Assembly (NCBI GenBank): GCA_015680685.1
Contig: MNCI01005835.1
Coordinates: forward strand, 322,538-386,537
Length of the DNA stretch: 64,000 bases
Reading direction: 5' to 3'
Origin: Gnetum montanum
Taxonomy: Eukaryota > Streptophyta > Gnetopsida > Gnetales > Gnetaceae
Below, one piece after another: positions 46,660 through 58,453 of the stretch. Position 1 is the first letter of the stretch. Every line of letters begins with the position of its first letter. The position numbers and the translations under genes are program-made. The notes beneath the pieces were generated by a model. The model ran no database searches. It was not told the origin of the DNA and saw nothing but the letters and a program-made list of their open reading frames with translations.

Positions 46660-48030
46660 TGAGCAAGAAAAAAAACTATTAGAAATCTTGCATAGTAAAT
46701 CTAAGGCATTTGCATGGAGTTATGAGGACCTTCACCAAGGAATCTGACCCAACATTTGCCAACATCATATCTATCTAGAAGACAATGTCAAACTAGTAAG
46801 AATTCCCCCAAGACGAATTAATCCAGCCTTAAAACAAATAGTTAAGGACAAAATTTCAAAACTTTGGAAAGAAGAAATCAGTTATCCAATAGCAGATAGT
46901 GAATGGGTAAGCCCCATTACTGTAGTCCCAAAAAAGGATGGAAAATGGAGATTTTGTGTAGATTATAGAAGATTAAACCAAAACACAAAAAAGGACCATT
47001 TTCCATTACCATACATTGATCAGATTCTAGAGAAACTACAAGGACATGAATACTATTTTTTTTTTTGGATGGATTTAGTGGTTACAATTAAGTAGCTATT
47101 GCCCCTAGAGGCCAACATAAAACAACCCTTACATGTGCTCATGGAACTTTTCAAAGAGCCATGATCTCAATATTTTTAGATATGTTAAAAGATTATGTTG
47201 AAGTCTTTATGGATGATTTTTCAGTTTACAGGGATACTTATGATGCAAGCCCATAACATCTTGAACATGTCTTAGATAGATGTATAGATAAAAATTTAAA
47301 GCTAAGTTGGGAAAAGAGTCACTTAATAGTTACAAGTGGTGTAGTATTAGGACATGTTATTTCAAAAGAAGGGATAAGAATGGATGATAAAAAAATAAGA
47401 GCCATATCTACACTTTTAGCTCCAATTAATTTAAAGACTCTTTGATCCTTTTTAGGACATGCTGGATACTATAGAAGATTTATCAAAGACTTCTCGAAAA
47501 TTGCTAAACCATTATATATGCTCTTAGAAAAGGATGCTTCATTTGTTTGGACTAATGATTGTCATGAAGCGTTTTTGGAACTAAGAAAATGAGTAACCAC
47601 AGCCCTTGTATTAAATGAACCTAATTGGGATTATCCTTTTGATTTAATGTGTGATGCTAGTGACACAGTAGTGGGGGCAGTTTTGGGACAATACATTGAT
47701 AATAAACTAAGAGTGATTTATTATGTGTCCAAAATTCTAGACCAAGCCCAAGTAAATTATACAACTATAGAAAAAGAACTATTAGCTATAGTATATGCTT
47801 TAGATAAATTTAGATATTATTTAATTGGATATAAAACTAGAGTATATACTGATCATTTAGCCATTAAATTCTTAGCTAGCAAAAAAATAGAAAATGGAAA
47901 AATAATGAGATGGTGCTTATTACTCCAAAAATTTGACTTAGCTATTCTAGATAAAAGAGGTAGGGAAAATGTATTAGAAACTCCTAATGAGAACCAAACA
48001 CAAGGAATTTTTCATGATAAATTTCAATGA
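46660..48030 (+). pseudogene. reverse transcriptase and RNase H of element E
   Basis: RT finger and palm: WVSPITVVPKKDGKWRFCVD and YRRLNQNTKKDHFPLPYIDQ. A frameshift falls at a poly-T run (47057-47066) inside the FMDG motif, and FMDDFSVY (about 47213) is read in another frame. RNase H is open from 47647 to 48030: MCDASDTVVGAVLGQ, TTIEKELLAIVYALDKFRYY, VYTDHLAIKFL. The domains are in normal order but cannot make an enzyme. Confidence 0.87.
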
Positions 48031-49029
48031 ATGGGAGCCATTACAAAAAAACATGAAATACCCTTAAAACCCATTTTAATAACAAAACCATTTGATGTGT
48101 GGGGTATAGATTTTTAGGATCATTTCCACCATCTAATAGATGTCAATACATTTTGGTTTGTATTGACTATGTTACCAAATGGGTAGAAGCAAAAGCCACC
48201 CCAACAAATGATGTAAAGGTAGCTATAGTGTTCCTTAGGGAAAATATTTCAACACACTTTGGAACTCCATGAGTGATCATTAGTGATTAGGGAACCCACT
48301 TTGTCAATAAAATCATGGAAAAAATTCCTTTAAGTCTTGTGGTATCCAACATAAGATAGCTATTTCCTATCATCCACAAACAAATGGCCAAGTAGAGAAT
48401 GCTAATAGAATTATCTTAAATATATTAACAAAAATTGTATGTACCAAAGGAAAAGATTAGTCTAAAAAATTATAAGATGCACTTTGCGCTTACAGAATTA
48501 CTTATAAACCAAGATTAGGATATTCACCTTATTAATTGCTTTATGGTAAGTTATGTTTATTACCAGTCAAACTGAAATATCAATCTTTACGATTAGCCCA
48601 ACAACTTAATTTTAATGAAGACATGAACCAAGCCTCTAGAATTAATCAACTTCATGAACTTGACAAAATGAGGCTACATGCTCTGAATAAGCAAAGAATT
48701 GTAAAATGACAAATGAAAACATTACACGATAAGAGTATCTTTAAAAAAAATTCTTCGTAGGTGATAAAGTTTTACTTTACAATATGAGACTACATAAATT
48801 TACAGGGAAATTAACAACTAGATGGGAAGGCCCTTATTTAGTTATTCAACCCCATGATAATGGAAGTGTCCTTATATCATCTATTGATGATTCTTCAACA
48901 ACGTTCCTAGTTAATGATCAAAGATTTAAGCTATATCATCAACATGACATTGAGGAACCTAGAGAAGACAAATTAATAGAGCTAAATGATCCAACTTATC
49001 CCACTATAGATGAATTACATGAAAAATGA
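48031..49029 (+). pseudogene. integrase of element E, zinc-finger part deleted
   Basis: After RNase H the sequence jumps to KKHEIPLKPILITKPFDVWG, which normally follows the HHCC zinc finger. About 130 residues (connection plus HHCC) appear to be deleted. The core is recognisable as WGIDF, IISD-stop-GTHF and HPQTNGQVENANR (D, D, E). The C-terminal GPY/F-type module, KFTGKLTTRWEGPYLV to VNDQRFKLY, is open at 48784-49029. Confidence 0.8.
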
Positions 49030-49985
49030 TCCATTAGAAGTCCTAGCTTTTAAATATACCCTTAAACCAGACTCTTTCATCATCAAATAAAGAACTACTT
49101 TCAATCTACAACTTTTACCTTGAAAAATGTAGACGACAATATGACATTCTATTGTGAGTTGGGACTATAAAGAATTCGGTAGCATCATGTCTAAAATGCA
49201 AGGGAGAAGGACAACTCCTCCTACCTTGAAATAGGTAGGTTTAAACCCAAAATCCAACTAAGGGTGAGCCTTAGACTAATAAGTGTCTTACACATAATAA
49301 ATTTCATTATTTTAAAATAATATTTTTAAGTACATTGTTCATAAGTCAAAGTAGCTACATAGCTTAGTTTAGGGTAATGCTTATTAGTATTTGGTTTCTA
49401 TTAAATGCTTACTTGGATGAGTAACTAAGGTGGGAAGGGTGTGTTATATTGGACCTAGCTTCTTCAGTAGTAAAAGGTATCTATATATATTAAGCCATGT
49501 GAGCAACCCTTACAAAATGAAATTGGCCCCTACATTGAAGCTAGTTAGCTATTGAAAATAAAATTAAAAAAAAAAAGAGATAGATAAGATAGATAAAAAA
49601 ATGGATGAAAAAATTTTAAAAAAATAGATAAAAATATTGATGAAAAAAATTAAAAAAAAGATAGATAAGATAAAATGCAAGAAATGAAAAAAATAAAAAT
49701 AAAAATGATCCCACAAGAACCTTCAATTATGAGTTGGGCCCCACTCCCACAAGAACCATACAATTGGGGTGATGCTCCAAGCTCACAATTTCAAGCATCC
49801 CACAAGAACCCCCTTTTGTAAGCAGAGTGTTTAAGGGTAAGGCACTAACTACCAATCTACCTCAATGCCACTACCTTAGAACTAGGGTATAACACTGGCA
49901 GCGAAGGAGTCACTCATCCACAGTTGATATCTTAATGGACATCTTCACTTCTAATCATTCCTTTTACTTTGTTATTTAGTTCTTA
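49030..49985 (+). other. Non-coding stretch after element E integrase
   Basis: Contains low-complexity GATAGATAAGATA / AAAAAAT runs (49560-49700) and CCCACAAGAACC repeats (about 49710-49810). No env-like ORF or LTR match. Confidence 0.5.
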
Positions 49986-50639
49986 ATGAAGCGCTAATCA
50001 ACGCTGCGTCGACTGGGCCGTGTATACGTGGCCCCGTATATGCGGCTACGTTTACGCAGCCCCATCGATGCCACGGCCGCGTTTACGTAGCCCCGTCGAC
50101 GCAACAACGCTACATCGACGGGGCCCCATTTACGTAGCCGGCTATCCCGGCCTATAAATAAGAGGGCCTTCTATCTCATTTAGGCATCCTTTTGTCATTT
50201 GTAGCTAGACTCTTTCAGTTTGTTTACGTAGAACTTAGATTATTTTCCCAGTGCATGCCCGCAGTGTGATGCTTGTAATTGTATGGAACCTTTATTCGAG
50301 TGTGACGTACTTGGACGCACACATGACCGGAAATAAAAATCAAGATTACTTCATCATTGCAGCATTCACTTAGTTTTAATTGTCTAGTTTAATTGTTAAT
50401 TGTTATTGTTATTTATTACTTTCTTAGTTAATATTTATTTATCACCATTTACTATTTCTATTGTTAAATGCGGAATGAGTACGACTTAATTATGAGCATT
50501 TAAGTGTGACTACTTGGTAACCCAGCAGCGTACCTAGGATCTACGCTTGGTAACCCCAGTAGTAGTCATGCACTAGGTCCAAGATGTGTACGGATGATTA
50601 AGGAACAGATGCTCATCGCACTTAGGTTAGCTTAGACTT
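49986..50639 (+). repeat. LTR fragment H (C/D-related), interrupted by element F
   Basis: From the TATA box (50153-50160) onward it matches C and D LTRs closely: GTGCATGCCCGCAGTGTGATG, GGAAATAAAAATCAAGATTA, and duplicated TTGGTAACCCAGCAG / TTGGTAACCCCAGTAG. It stops at 50639 where element F starts. Upstream of the TATA, the GATATC array is replaced by a different CG-rich set (GTCGAC, GTATAC, ATCGAT, CGGCCG cores with ACGTAGCCCC spacers, 50000-50150). The start is uncertain; the rest should lie beyond F, outside the window. Confidence 0.8.
50000..50150. promoter_or_regulatory. CG-rich palindrome array of a different sequence, LTR fragment H
   Basis: About eight units of the form TTTACG(C/T)(A/G)GCCCCRTCGA or similar, with palindromic cores GTCGAC, GTATAC, ATCGAT and CGGCCG, ending just before CCTATAAATAAG. 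Same place as the GATATC arrays, different motif. Confidence 0.5.
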
Positions 50640-52561
50640 TGAAACACCACAAAAATTTTAGCAACACTTCCAGACAACATCAGAGCCTCTGAAATGGCTT
50701 CAAGCAGCCCACCATGGAGCAAGCAAGGTCCCCCTGGTGCCCACAAATCACGATGGCAAGTCTCGGTATCAAGAATCATCCATTTTAAGGTCAAAAAGTG
50801 CAATTTTGGCTAAGTACAATGTGCTCGCGTTGTGTTTACACTGCATAGAGTAAGGATTAGCGTCACCAATGTTTGGGGCCCCGAAACTGAGTCAAAGCAG
50901 GCCAAAATCAAGCACAAGGACCCCCCATGACCTTCACCAAGGTCCCCAGCGGTTCCTAGCCTTCAGAAAATCAAAATTTGGGTCTTAAATGAAGTGTTTT
51001 CGGTTGATTACGCTGCGGCTACATTTTCTTACGCTGCATAGCGTAAGGATGCGTAAAACACTATTCATCACACAAACACTATTCATCGAAGTTTCAGAAA
51101 ATTCCAGAAAAGTTTCAAAAAATGGCAAAAGATCCTCAGCATTAGCAACTTCTGGAAAATCAAAATTCGGGCCTTAAATGAGGTGTTTTCGGTTGATTAC
51201 GCTACGGCTACATTTTCTTACGCTGCAGAGTGTAAAAATGCGTAAAATACTATTCACTACGTAAAATACTATTCATTGCACAAACACTATTCATCGAAGT
51301 TTCAGAAAATTCCAAAAAAGTTTCAGAAAATGGCAGAAGATCCTTAGCATCAGCAACTTCTGGAAAATCAAAATTCGGGCCTTAAATGAGGTGTTTTCGG
51401 TTGATTACGCTACGACTACATTTTCTTACGCTGCAGAGCGTAAGGATGCGTAAAATACTATTCACTGCGTAAAACACTATTCATCGCATAAACACTATTC
51501 ATCGAAGTTTCAGAAAATTCCAGAAAAGTTTCAGAAAATGGTAGAAGATTACCAGCATCAGCAACTTTCAAAACATTCCAGAAAATTTCAGAAAGACTCA
51601 AGAACAAAGAAGTTTCACGCAAACGAGGGTCAAATTTCTCTTGTTGTACATTTTATTGTAAGTCGACATATGTGGGCACGTTAGGCCCTCATGTTTAAAT
51701 TAAATGTACTTTCATGGGCTTGAATAACCCATAAATTATAAAATGCAATGTACCTGGTCAAGAACGTAGTTTGCTGACACACATCCAACTCATGCACAAT
51801 TGTCCGACACACATCCAACTCTCGCCAGCACGCATCCAACCCAAGCACAACTGTCCATTGGACACATGTTACCAGATCCACTTTCCTCTCATCTCTTAGC
51901 CGTTGATTCCATTCTGAAATTCTGTGCCGAAGCACAGCCCAACGCTATAAATACCCTGTCAATTCACATAAATCAAGAGGGGCAATTGGAGTCAAAAATT
52001 AGAGACATTGGCAATTCTAAGAAATTACAGAACTGGCAATCCTTGGGCACTCGGCACATCTGACTATTGGCATCCAAGCATCTCTCACGTTCATCACATC
52101 ACATTATCGCATTGTCACTTCAGACATCATCCCGGGGCTTAGTGCTTGACCTGCCATCCACACGTGCAGCTACACTTCGACCGGTGCATACATTTTTATT
52201 AAACAATACAATAAAGTTCATTGCCTCCTATTTACATTATTTACTTCGGTTTATCCTTTGTTTACAATATAGCTCGGTTTGCGCTTTATTTATAATTCAG
52301 TATGCTCTGTTTACATTTTTGTGTCGCTATTTGCATTCCGTTTACATCCTGTTTACATCGTTCACGATAACCCAAACGCTAGCCGTAGCTTACGCTCGGG
52401 GAAGTCCTTGGTTGATTTGCGTGCAAACCATCCAAGGCACTCTGCCTTCGTTCCCTTTTCCAGCTTGCCCTCAAGCGAAGGCAGGGTCAGCTGTGGCTGC
52501 CCAACAATCTTTCGGTGTTTGTTTCCATTCCAGCCTCACACCGACGATATAGGTCAGTACA
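50640..52561 (+). repeat. 5' LTR of element F
   Basis: About 1.92 kb, TGAAACACCACAAAAATTTT to about GGTCAGTACA; the exact end is uncertain by a few bases. It holds three tandem units (from 50991, 51180 and 51388) and a TATAAATA at about 51946. Aligned with 62261-64000 it differs by only a few percent apart from the repeat number. Confidence 0.88.
50991..51590 (+). repeat. Tandem repeats in the 5' LTR of F (3 units)
   Basis: Units of 189, 208 and about 200 bp, each starting GAGGTGTTTTCGGTTGATTA and containing the hairpin CTTACGCTGCAGAGCGTAAG or a variant, repeated ACTATTCATCGCACAAACAC and TTTCAGAAAATGGCAGAAG. Confidence 0.85.
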
Positions 52562-52566
52562 GTTTT

Positions 52567-52583
52567 TGGCGCTAGAAGGAGGG
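52567..52583 (+). other. Primer-binding site of element F (tRNA-Asn)
   Basis: TGGCGCTAGAAGGAGGG, complementary to the 3' end of plant tRNA-Asn (recalled), the primer reported for Tat elements. A few bases separate it from the LTR. Confidence 0.85.
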
Positions 52584-52748
52584 CCACTTTCTTGCTATTG
52601 ATTAAAACCTCACTACCTATCAAAACTCATCCATCTTGCCCATTTGAGTCTCTTCATCCCTGTTGATCACACTAAGCTTGTGTCACCCCACACTACAACT
52701 GCTTACGATCCAACTCCATTCGTCTATCCCAGTCCATTCACATTTATC

Positions 52749-55324
52749 ATGGAATCTTCCCAAGTCAACCCAGTAACACTACCAATTGCTTCAAACCCTG
52801 TGACTGCTACGGAATCTATAACCGTTATTGAACACATAAATCCTCAAGGCCCTACACGCCAATCCCTCAGGCTACAAGGCAAAGGCCCTATTCACGCAAC
52901 TCTTACACCCGAACAATATAATTTTATCTGTGTTAAGATCCAAGCCAACCTACCCATTGATCGTATAGAGAGGGAAGCTAAGCGAGAATATGAATTCATC
53001 CATAAAGGAGGACGTGAGTTTATCCCTTCAGCTTTTGACATAATCCCACTATCTGAAAACCATCATAAACTCATATCCCAACTTCTCATGGTTAAAAGTC
53101 AAGCCTTACAACTACCTCCCATAGAGCCTCAAGATGAAGAAGATGACTTTGCAGCCCAATCTGAACATGGAGAATCATACCATACTGTTAGCCCCCATGC
53201 CCACACAAACCTATTATCCCATCCTTTCCTAGAAGAAACTATGTTTCCTTCTTCATCCACAAACATTCAAGCACCTGTTCCCCATTCCATCCCTATCTTC
53301 TCCGTGCTCAATAACATTCACTCTGATGCATCCACTTCCATCATTCCTCCACCAGTGCAGTCCCAACAACTCCCCCAAACCAACGCAGGGTCAATCCTCC
53401 AACCTCAAGTAATTGGAATACCATCAGTCATACCAGCTTCCACATCCACCCATTACATACCCCAGATGCAAATTCATAGGGCACCATTGATTACTCCTAC
53501 CCAACATGTTCAAGGTGTTGCCTCACAACATGTGGCTGGGCAATGGGTTCCACCAGTAGTCTCAGTCCCGAATACCATCCCACCACAACAAATGTTAGCC
53601 CAACAACCTGCTTTTCCACAAACAATGCAACAATTAAACCATTATCATCCACAATCAACTCAATCCATTGGTTTGCCTACCGCCCAAGAATGGGCAGACA
53701 CACAAAAAATGATGCACTCGTTGGCAGAAGAATTAAAACGCCTTAAAACTTTCAACAATGAGGAAGTCAAGGTACTAGATTTCTATCAAGATGACCCAAT
53801 TGACCCCTCAGTTCCACCCTTGACCTTGCCAAAAGGAGTCTCATTACCTCAACTGACCAAGTACAATGGAGAAGGGGACCCAAATGCCCACCTAGTAACA
53901 TTTAGAACCGAAAGCCTTTTACTTCAAGCATGGCCCCATGTAATCTTGCGAGTGTTTGCAATGTCCTTAACCGGAAAAGCCTTAGACTGGTACCGATCTT
54001 TACCCCGTAGCTCCATATCTTCTTTAGAGAATTTGCTGCATCAGTTTGTCACCCGTTTCAAGTACAACTTAAAACCTGAAGCCACATTAGATAGCTTGAT
54101 TCAAATTAAACAAGCACCTTTAGAGCCAGCACAGAAATTTATCCAAAGGTGGAGTGCAACCTTAAATGAACTTCACGAACCTATCCCCGAAACATATTTA
54201 CTCACTAGCCTCAAATCAGGGGTGAATGACTTTATTAAGTCAAAACTTTACTACCTGAAAGCCCGCACATTGAGCCAAGCATTCGTACAAATCAAAGACA
54301 TAGAAGAAGCGGCACAAACAAGTAATGAACTAGCCTACTCAGCCTTTAGAAGCCAACACATAAGGAAAGATAAACCCAAAACAATGGTAGCAGCAGTGGC
54401 TAAGGGAAAACAACCCACTATCCTAAACAACTATGAAAGAATAGCACCCACTCATACACCTGAAAGTTCCTCAAATAGAAACAACAACACAGGTCATGCA
54501 CGTACCTTCGAAAGGAAAGACCCTACTCAATACACACCATTGCCCATGAAGCCTTCACAACTACTTGATCAACTTCTAAAGACTGGGCTAATTCAACACA
54601 AACAAATGTCTCCTACGGCCTCACAAAGACATGATCGCTTTTGCGAATTGGCCAAAAATCCAGCCTTAGCAACATCCAATGAACCTCCCATTCCAAAGGC
54701 TTTAGGTTGGATAGCTTTTGTGAATATCATCAACGGTGTGGTCATGGGACTGATTACTACTTTGCATTGAAACAAGACATACAACGCATGATAGATGGGG
54801 GTGAAGTGGTATTTGACGAGACAAACCCAGTAAGGCCCCAAAACCAATCCATGGGGGTCTACAAAGATCCTCTCAATACCAAAACCAACGATGCCCCATA
54901 TGTGATTAATACTATCCATATGGAAAACAGACAAGACATTCCACGAAAACCTTTTGTGATTCAGAGACCTTCAGAAAACACACCTACCCCAACATCTCCT
55001 CAAACCCCTTTTACCACACGTACGTCCCCCACACCATCAAAACCATTCATCATCCGCATACCTCCTTCGGTTGCCACCACAACAAACATACCATCTGAAA
55101 ACCGACCCATTCCCTTTGTGGTCCAGGTGCCAAAATACCCTGGCACACAACCCACCTCCACTTCTCGAAGACCTTTGCCAGAACGTCTTACCGATAGGCA
55201 AATAAGAGAGTGCTTAGAAAGAGAAAAAAGAGAGTGCATGGAGAGAGGAAACCATGGACACAAATTAGGACTGCCAAAGCCTACACCGCTAAGCACCATT
55301 CCCATCAGTTCATCCGTTAATTAG
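52749..55324 (+). pseudogene. gag of element F (one frameshift)
   Basis: The first ATG in frame is 52749 (MESSQVNPVTLP); the open frame itself begins further upstream. Long Pro/Gln/Ser-rich N-terminal half; Gag core about 53830-54340 (LPQLTKYNGEGDPNAHLVTF, LTGKALDWYRSLPRSSISSL, FIQRWSATLNELHEPIPETY). Near 54715 the frame shifts into FCEYHQRCGHGTDYYFALKQ, the Tat-type Cys/His motif, whose last Cys is replaced. It continues Pro-rich to a TAG at 55322. Only the shift and the TAG prevent a Gag of about 860 residues. Confidence 0.87.
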
Positions 55325-56427
55325 CCTAGTACAAGTCACCAAAACAAAAATGAAGTTACAAGTCATATCCCAAACCCAACATTCTCAGCTACTAACGTAA
55401 AAACCCCTTCACAAGAAATACGAATGCTAGGTCAAATGGACCAAATCTCTACGGATAAGAATGTCTCAAATGGTAAGGACCTAGCAAATGCGTTGACCCA
55501 GGTCACACAAGCCTTAAAACAAAAGAATACTTCTTTAAGTTTGTATGACCTAGTAATGACTTCACCAGTACATCGAGAGGCTCTCGTACAGATGATAACT
55601 TCAATTCTTATTAGTGAGGATCTTCCTGCAGATGAACCATCCATTTATGCAGTATTATCTCCACAACTTCAGGAATCGAAGACCACATCCTTAGAGTTCC
55701 ACGTTAAGGACATTAAGTTAGATGAGAAAACAAGGGAAATCACCACAGCCCCTATGTTCATAACAATACAGGTTGATCATTTCAAATACATAGAGTGCAT
55801 GTCGATGATGGTGCAGCAAAAAATGTAATACCTTTTTCCATCATCGAAAAACTGGGACTCACTGAACAAATACAACCCACAACAACCTCTTTCTTGAGAT
55901 CCTTCAGTGGTTCCCATGTGGGAGTGAAAGGCATGGTTACCTTAGATTTCATAGCCGGAGACCAATTCCCTACATCAGCTGAATTCATAGTGGTTGATGA
56001 AATGCCAGGGTTTAATCTGATCCTAGGACGTCCTTGGCTAGCTCAACTTAAAGCCGTATCTTCACCAATCCATCAGGAGATACATCTACCTTACGAGGGT
56101 GGTGAGATCATCATACATGGGGATACAACATCATCGATCATTTCCTCATACCTTGAGGTAGATCAAGGGTCAGAAATTGAGTTCATTAAGCCTAAACAAG
56201 AAACCATGGACATACATCAAAACGTGAACCCAACATTGATTCACAACCCAACTAGCACTGAAGAAACACAAGAAGACACAGACATAGGAGCCATTCCTGC
56301 TGATGTTTCTTGGTCAGAACTACCCTTTGACATCACCGATGAAGGGGAAGGTGAATATAAGATCATACCCATACACCCAGAACCACACGTTAAGTTACAA
56401 AAGATCAAGAGGCAACTCAACAATTAG
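55325..56427 (+). pseudogene. protease region of element F
   Basis: A linker (55424-55828; MLGQMDQISTDKN) leads into the retropepsin after a frameshift near 55795: HVDDGAAKNVIPFSIIEKLG (active site DDGA) and FNLILGRPWLAQLKAVSSPI. An acidic C-terminal tail ends at 56427, 12 bp before the tandem array. Confidence 0.82.
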
Positions 56428-56439
56428 AAAAAATGATAC

Positions 56440-56871
56440 GAACTGTCCAAAATGACATTAAACTACGAACTGTTCGAAATGACATTAAACTACGAACTGT
56501 CCGAAATTACGTTAAACTACGAACTGTCCGAAATGACATTAAACTACGAATTGTCCAAAATGACGTTAAACTACAAACTGTTCGAAATGATGTTAAACTA
56601 TGAACTGTCTGAAATGACGTTAAACTACGAACTGTCCGAAATGACGTTAAACTACGAACTGTCCAAAATGACATTAAACTATGAACTGTCCGAAATGATG
56701 TTAAACTACGAACTATCCGAAATGACGTTAAACTACAAACTGTCCGAAATGACGTTAAACTATGAACTGTCCGAAATGATGTTAAACTACGAACTGTCCG
56801 AAATGACGTTAAACTACGAACTATCCGAAATGACATTAAACTACGAACTGTCCGAAATGACGTTAAACTAG
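56440..56871 (+). repeat. 27-bp tandem array, 16 units, between protease and RT of F
   Basis: Sixteen consecutive 27-bp units with no insertions or deletions; consensus GAACTGTCCGAAATGACGTT plus AAACTAC. The period is a multiple of three. One forward frame (from 56452) encodes a 9-residue repeat MTLNYELSE, and one reverse frame is also open. The ORFs are most likely a consequence of the period. Confidence 0.95.
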
Positions 56872-57400
56872 CCATGGTCAGAAATGGCCGGCTCCATTTA
56901 AAAATTCTTGAAAACATTACTACCTTTGGCCCACCATGGCATAAAACTAGTAATCCTTTCTTTAACAATAGATGCAACAGTCCATCAAGACTTTAAACTG
57001 ATGTACCAAGCCCCAAATGGCTTTAAACTAGATCCAGCAGTTATAAATTTACAAACTCCCATCATCTTACATTGAATTTTCGCTTATAGGTTACAAGTTA
57101 CGATTTAGATTCTTGCACGGTCATTGCTTTCGTTTCCAAGTATTTACCTTACATCTTGCTTTAGAAATTTTAGTTGCACACATATACTCTAGAAAATAAA
57201 GAAAAACAATAAAAACATGAAAAATGACAAAAACATTTACATGAAACATAAAGATAACGATGCAACCATTTTATACCATAATTAAAATTTAGGCCATTAC
57301 ATCAATCTTTATACATTCCACCAAACTAGTTATCCTATATTCGTTTACACTTTGTAACTCTCTTACTGAGGGAGTGTCTCTTATTTCGCTCCTGTTTTAA
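56872..57400 (+). other. Non-coding gap between array and RT of F
   Basis: 56900-57040 holds three looser relatives of the array (ATGGCATAAAACTAG, AAGACTTTAAACTGATG, ATGGCTTTAAACTAG). The gap ends with TTATTTCGCTCCTGTTTTAA then TTGGCAG, which looks like a 3' splice site right before the pol frame. Confidence 0.6.
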
Positions 57401-58453
57401 TTGGCAGGAGCGAGTATCATGGCCAACCACAACATCCTCTCAAAATTGTCTCTCAACGGACCATATGGAGATATAGAAAGAGCAATTCACCCAGAATCTT
57501 TGGATCTAAGTCCATCCACCTATACCGATTTGATAGCCTCCACTCAAGAAACATCAGACTGGCCTAAAAACGTAGCCAAAACTCTAGACCTAGAAGCTAA
57601 CAATATCACTGAAGATCCTCTGGTTGAGATCCCCATTACCACAGTTAATGACGAAGCCAAGACCTTGAAATTAAGTGCCTTACTAGATCCACAACTCGTA
57701 GGTGACATCACTCAGGTCTTAAAAGACAACGTAAAAACATTCGCATGGTCATATACAGACATGCCAGGACTAGACCCCCGGATCATTCAACATAACATTA
57801 TCCTTGATGAAAAAATCAAACCAGTAAAACAAAAAGCACGAAAGGTTAGACCCGAAGTCACATTAGCAGTCCGCGCTGAGATCACAAAGCTTTACCAAGC
57901 CGGTTTCATCCGAGACGTTGACTATTCCGATTGGGTATCAAACATTGTTGTAGTCCCCAAGAAGAATGCTAGTATACGCATATGTATTGATTTCCATGAC
58001 CTCAACATAGCCACTATAAAAGATGACTTTCCTATGCCCAACATTGATCAACTTATTGACACAATAGCTGGACATGCACTGTTATCCTTTATGGACGGAT
58101 TTTCAGGCTACAATCAGATAAGAATTAATCCAGAGCATCAACTTAGAACAACTTTTATGACACATTGGGGGACATTTTGTTATACGATGATGCCATTTGG
58201 CCTTCAGAATGCAAGTGCTACATATCAACGAGCAATGACATATATATTTAGTGACTACATGCTTAGTTTGCTCAATGATTATGTTGATGATATAGCGGTC
58301 AAGTCTAAAACAACTAAACAACATGCAAAAGATCTAGATTTAGTGCTTAAACGTTGTCTCAAATATGACCTTAGGCTCAACCCAAAACAGTGTGTCTTTG
58401 GTGTTAAAACAAGAAAAATGCTTGGTTTTCTAGTTTCCGAAACAGGGATCTAG
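57401..58453 (+). CDS. reverse transcriptase of element F
   Basis: Open for 350 codons to a TAG. First ATG in frame MANHNIL at 57419. RT motifs: WVSNIVVVPKKNASIRICID, LLSFMDGFSGYNQIRINPEH, CYTMMPFGLQNASATYQRAM and the catalytic YVDDIAVKS, then the thumb to LGFLVSETGI. The TAG stands where related proteins continue (GI-stop-VDPDKVKAI), and the same frame goes on into RNase H. RT appears intact in itself. Confidence 0.92.
   Translation: MAGASIMANHNILSKLSLNGPYGDIERAIHPESLDLSPSTYTDLIASTQETSDWPKNVAKTLDLEANNITEDPLVEIPITTVNDEAKTLKLSALLDPQLVGDITQVLKDNVKTFAWSYTDMPGLDPRIIQHNIILDEKIKPVKQKARKVRPEVTLAVRAEITKLYQAGFIRDVDYSDWVSNIVVVPKKNASIRICIDFHDLNIATIKDDFPMPNIDQLIDTIAGHALLSFMDGFSGYNQIRINPEHQLRTTFMTHWGTFCYTMMPFGLQNASATYQRAMTYIFSDYMLSLLNDYVDDIAVKSKTTKQHAKDLDLVLKRCLKYDLRLNPKQCVFGVKTRKMLGFLVSETGI

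Larger units (their letters stand above)
43138..49985 (+). mobile_element. Element E: Athila-type Ty3/gypsy retrotransposon, degenerate
   Basis: 5' LTR (43138-43656), degenerate primer site, gag, protease, RT, RNase H and integrase remains to 49029, then about 950 bp of non-coding sequence. The protease has LLDLGASINIMP (DLG instead of DTG) and the RT-RNase H block has FMDDFSVY and MCDASDTVVGAVLGQ, both typical of Athila. No env-like ORF was found after integrase, and no copy of the 5' LTR is seen before 50640, so the 3' end is missing or was replaced. Confidence 0.85.

Noticed and set aside
49030-49985. env-like ORF expected after integrase in an Athila element
   Set aside because: No long frame, signal peptide or transmembrane segment; mostly low-complexity sequence.
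52067-52552. 161-aa ORF in the 5' LTR of F
   Set aside because: Lies in LTR R/U5; the copy in the 3' LTR carries differences and no domain is seen.
56440-56871. Regular array considered as a CRISPR
   Set aside because: Units are contiguous 27-mers without unique spacers, inside a plant retrotransposon.
56507-56977. 156-aa reverse-strand ORF over the 27-bp array
   Set aside because: A repeat with a period divisible by three leaves several frames open; no independent sign of coding.
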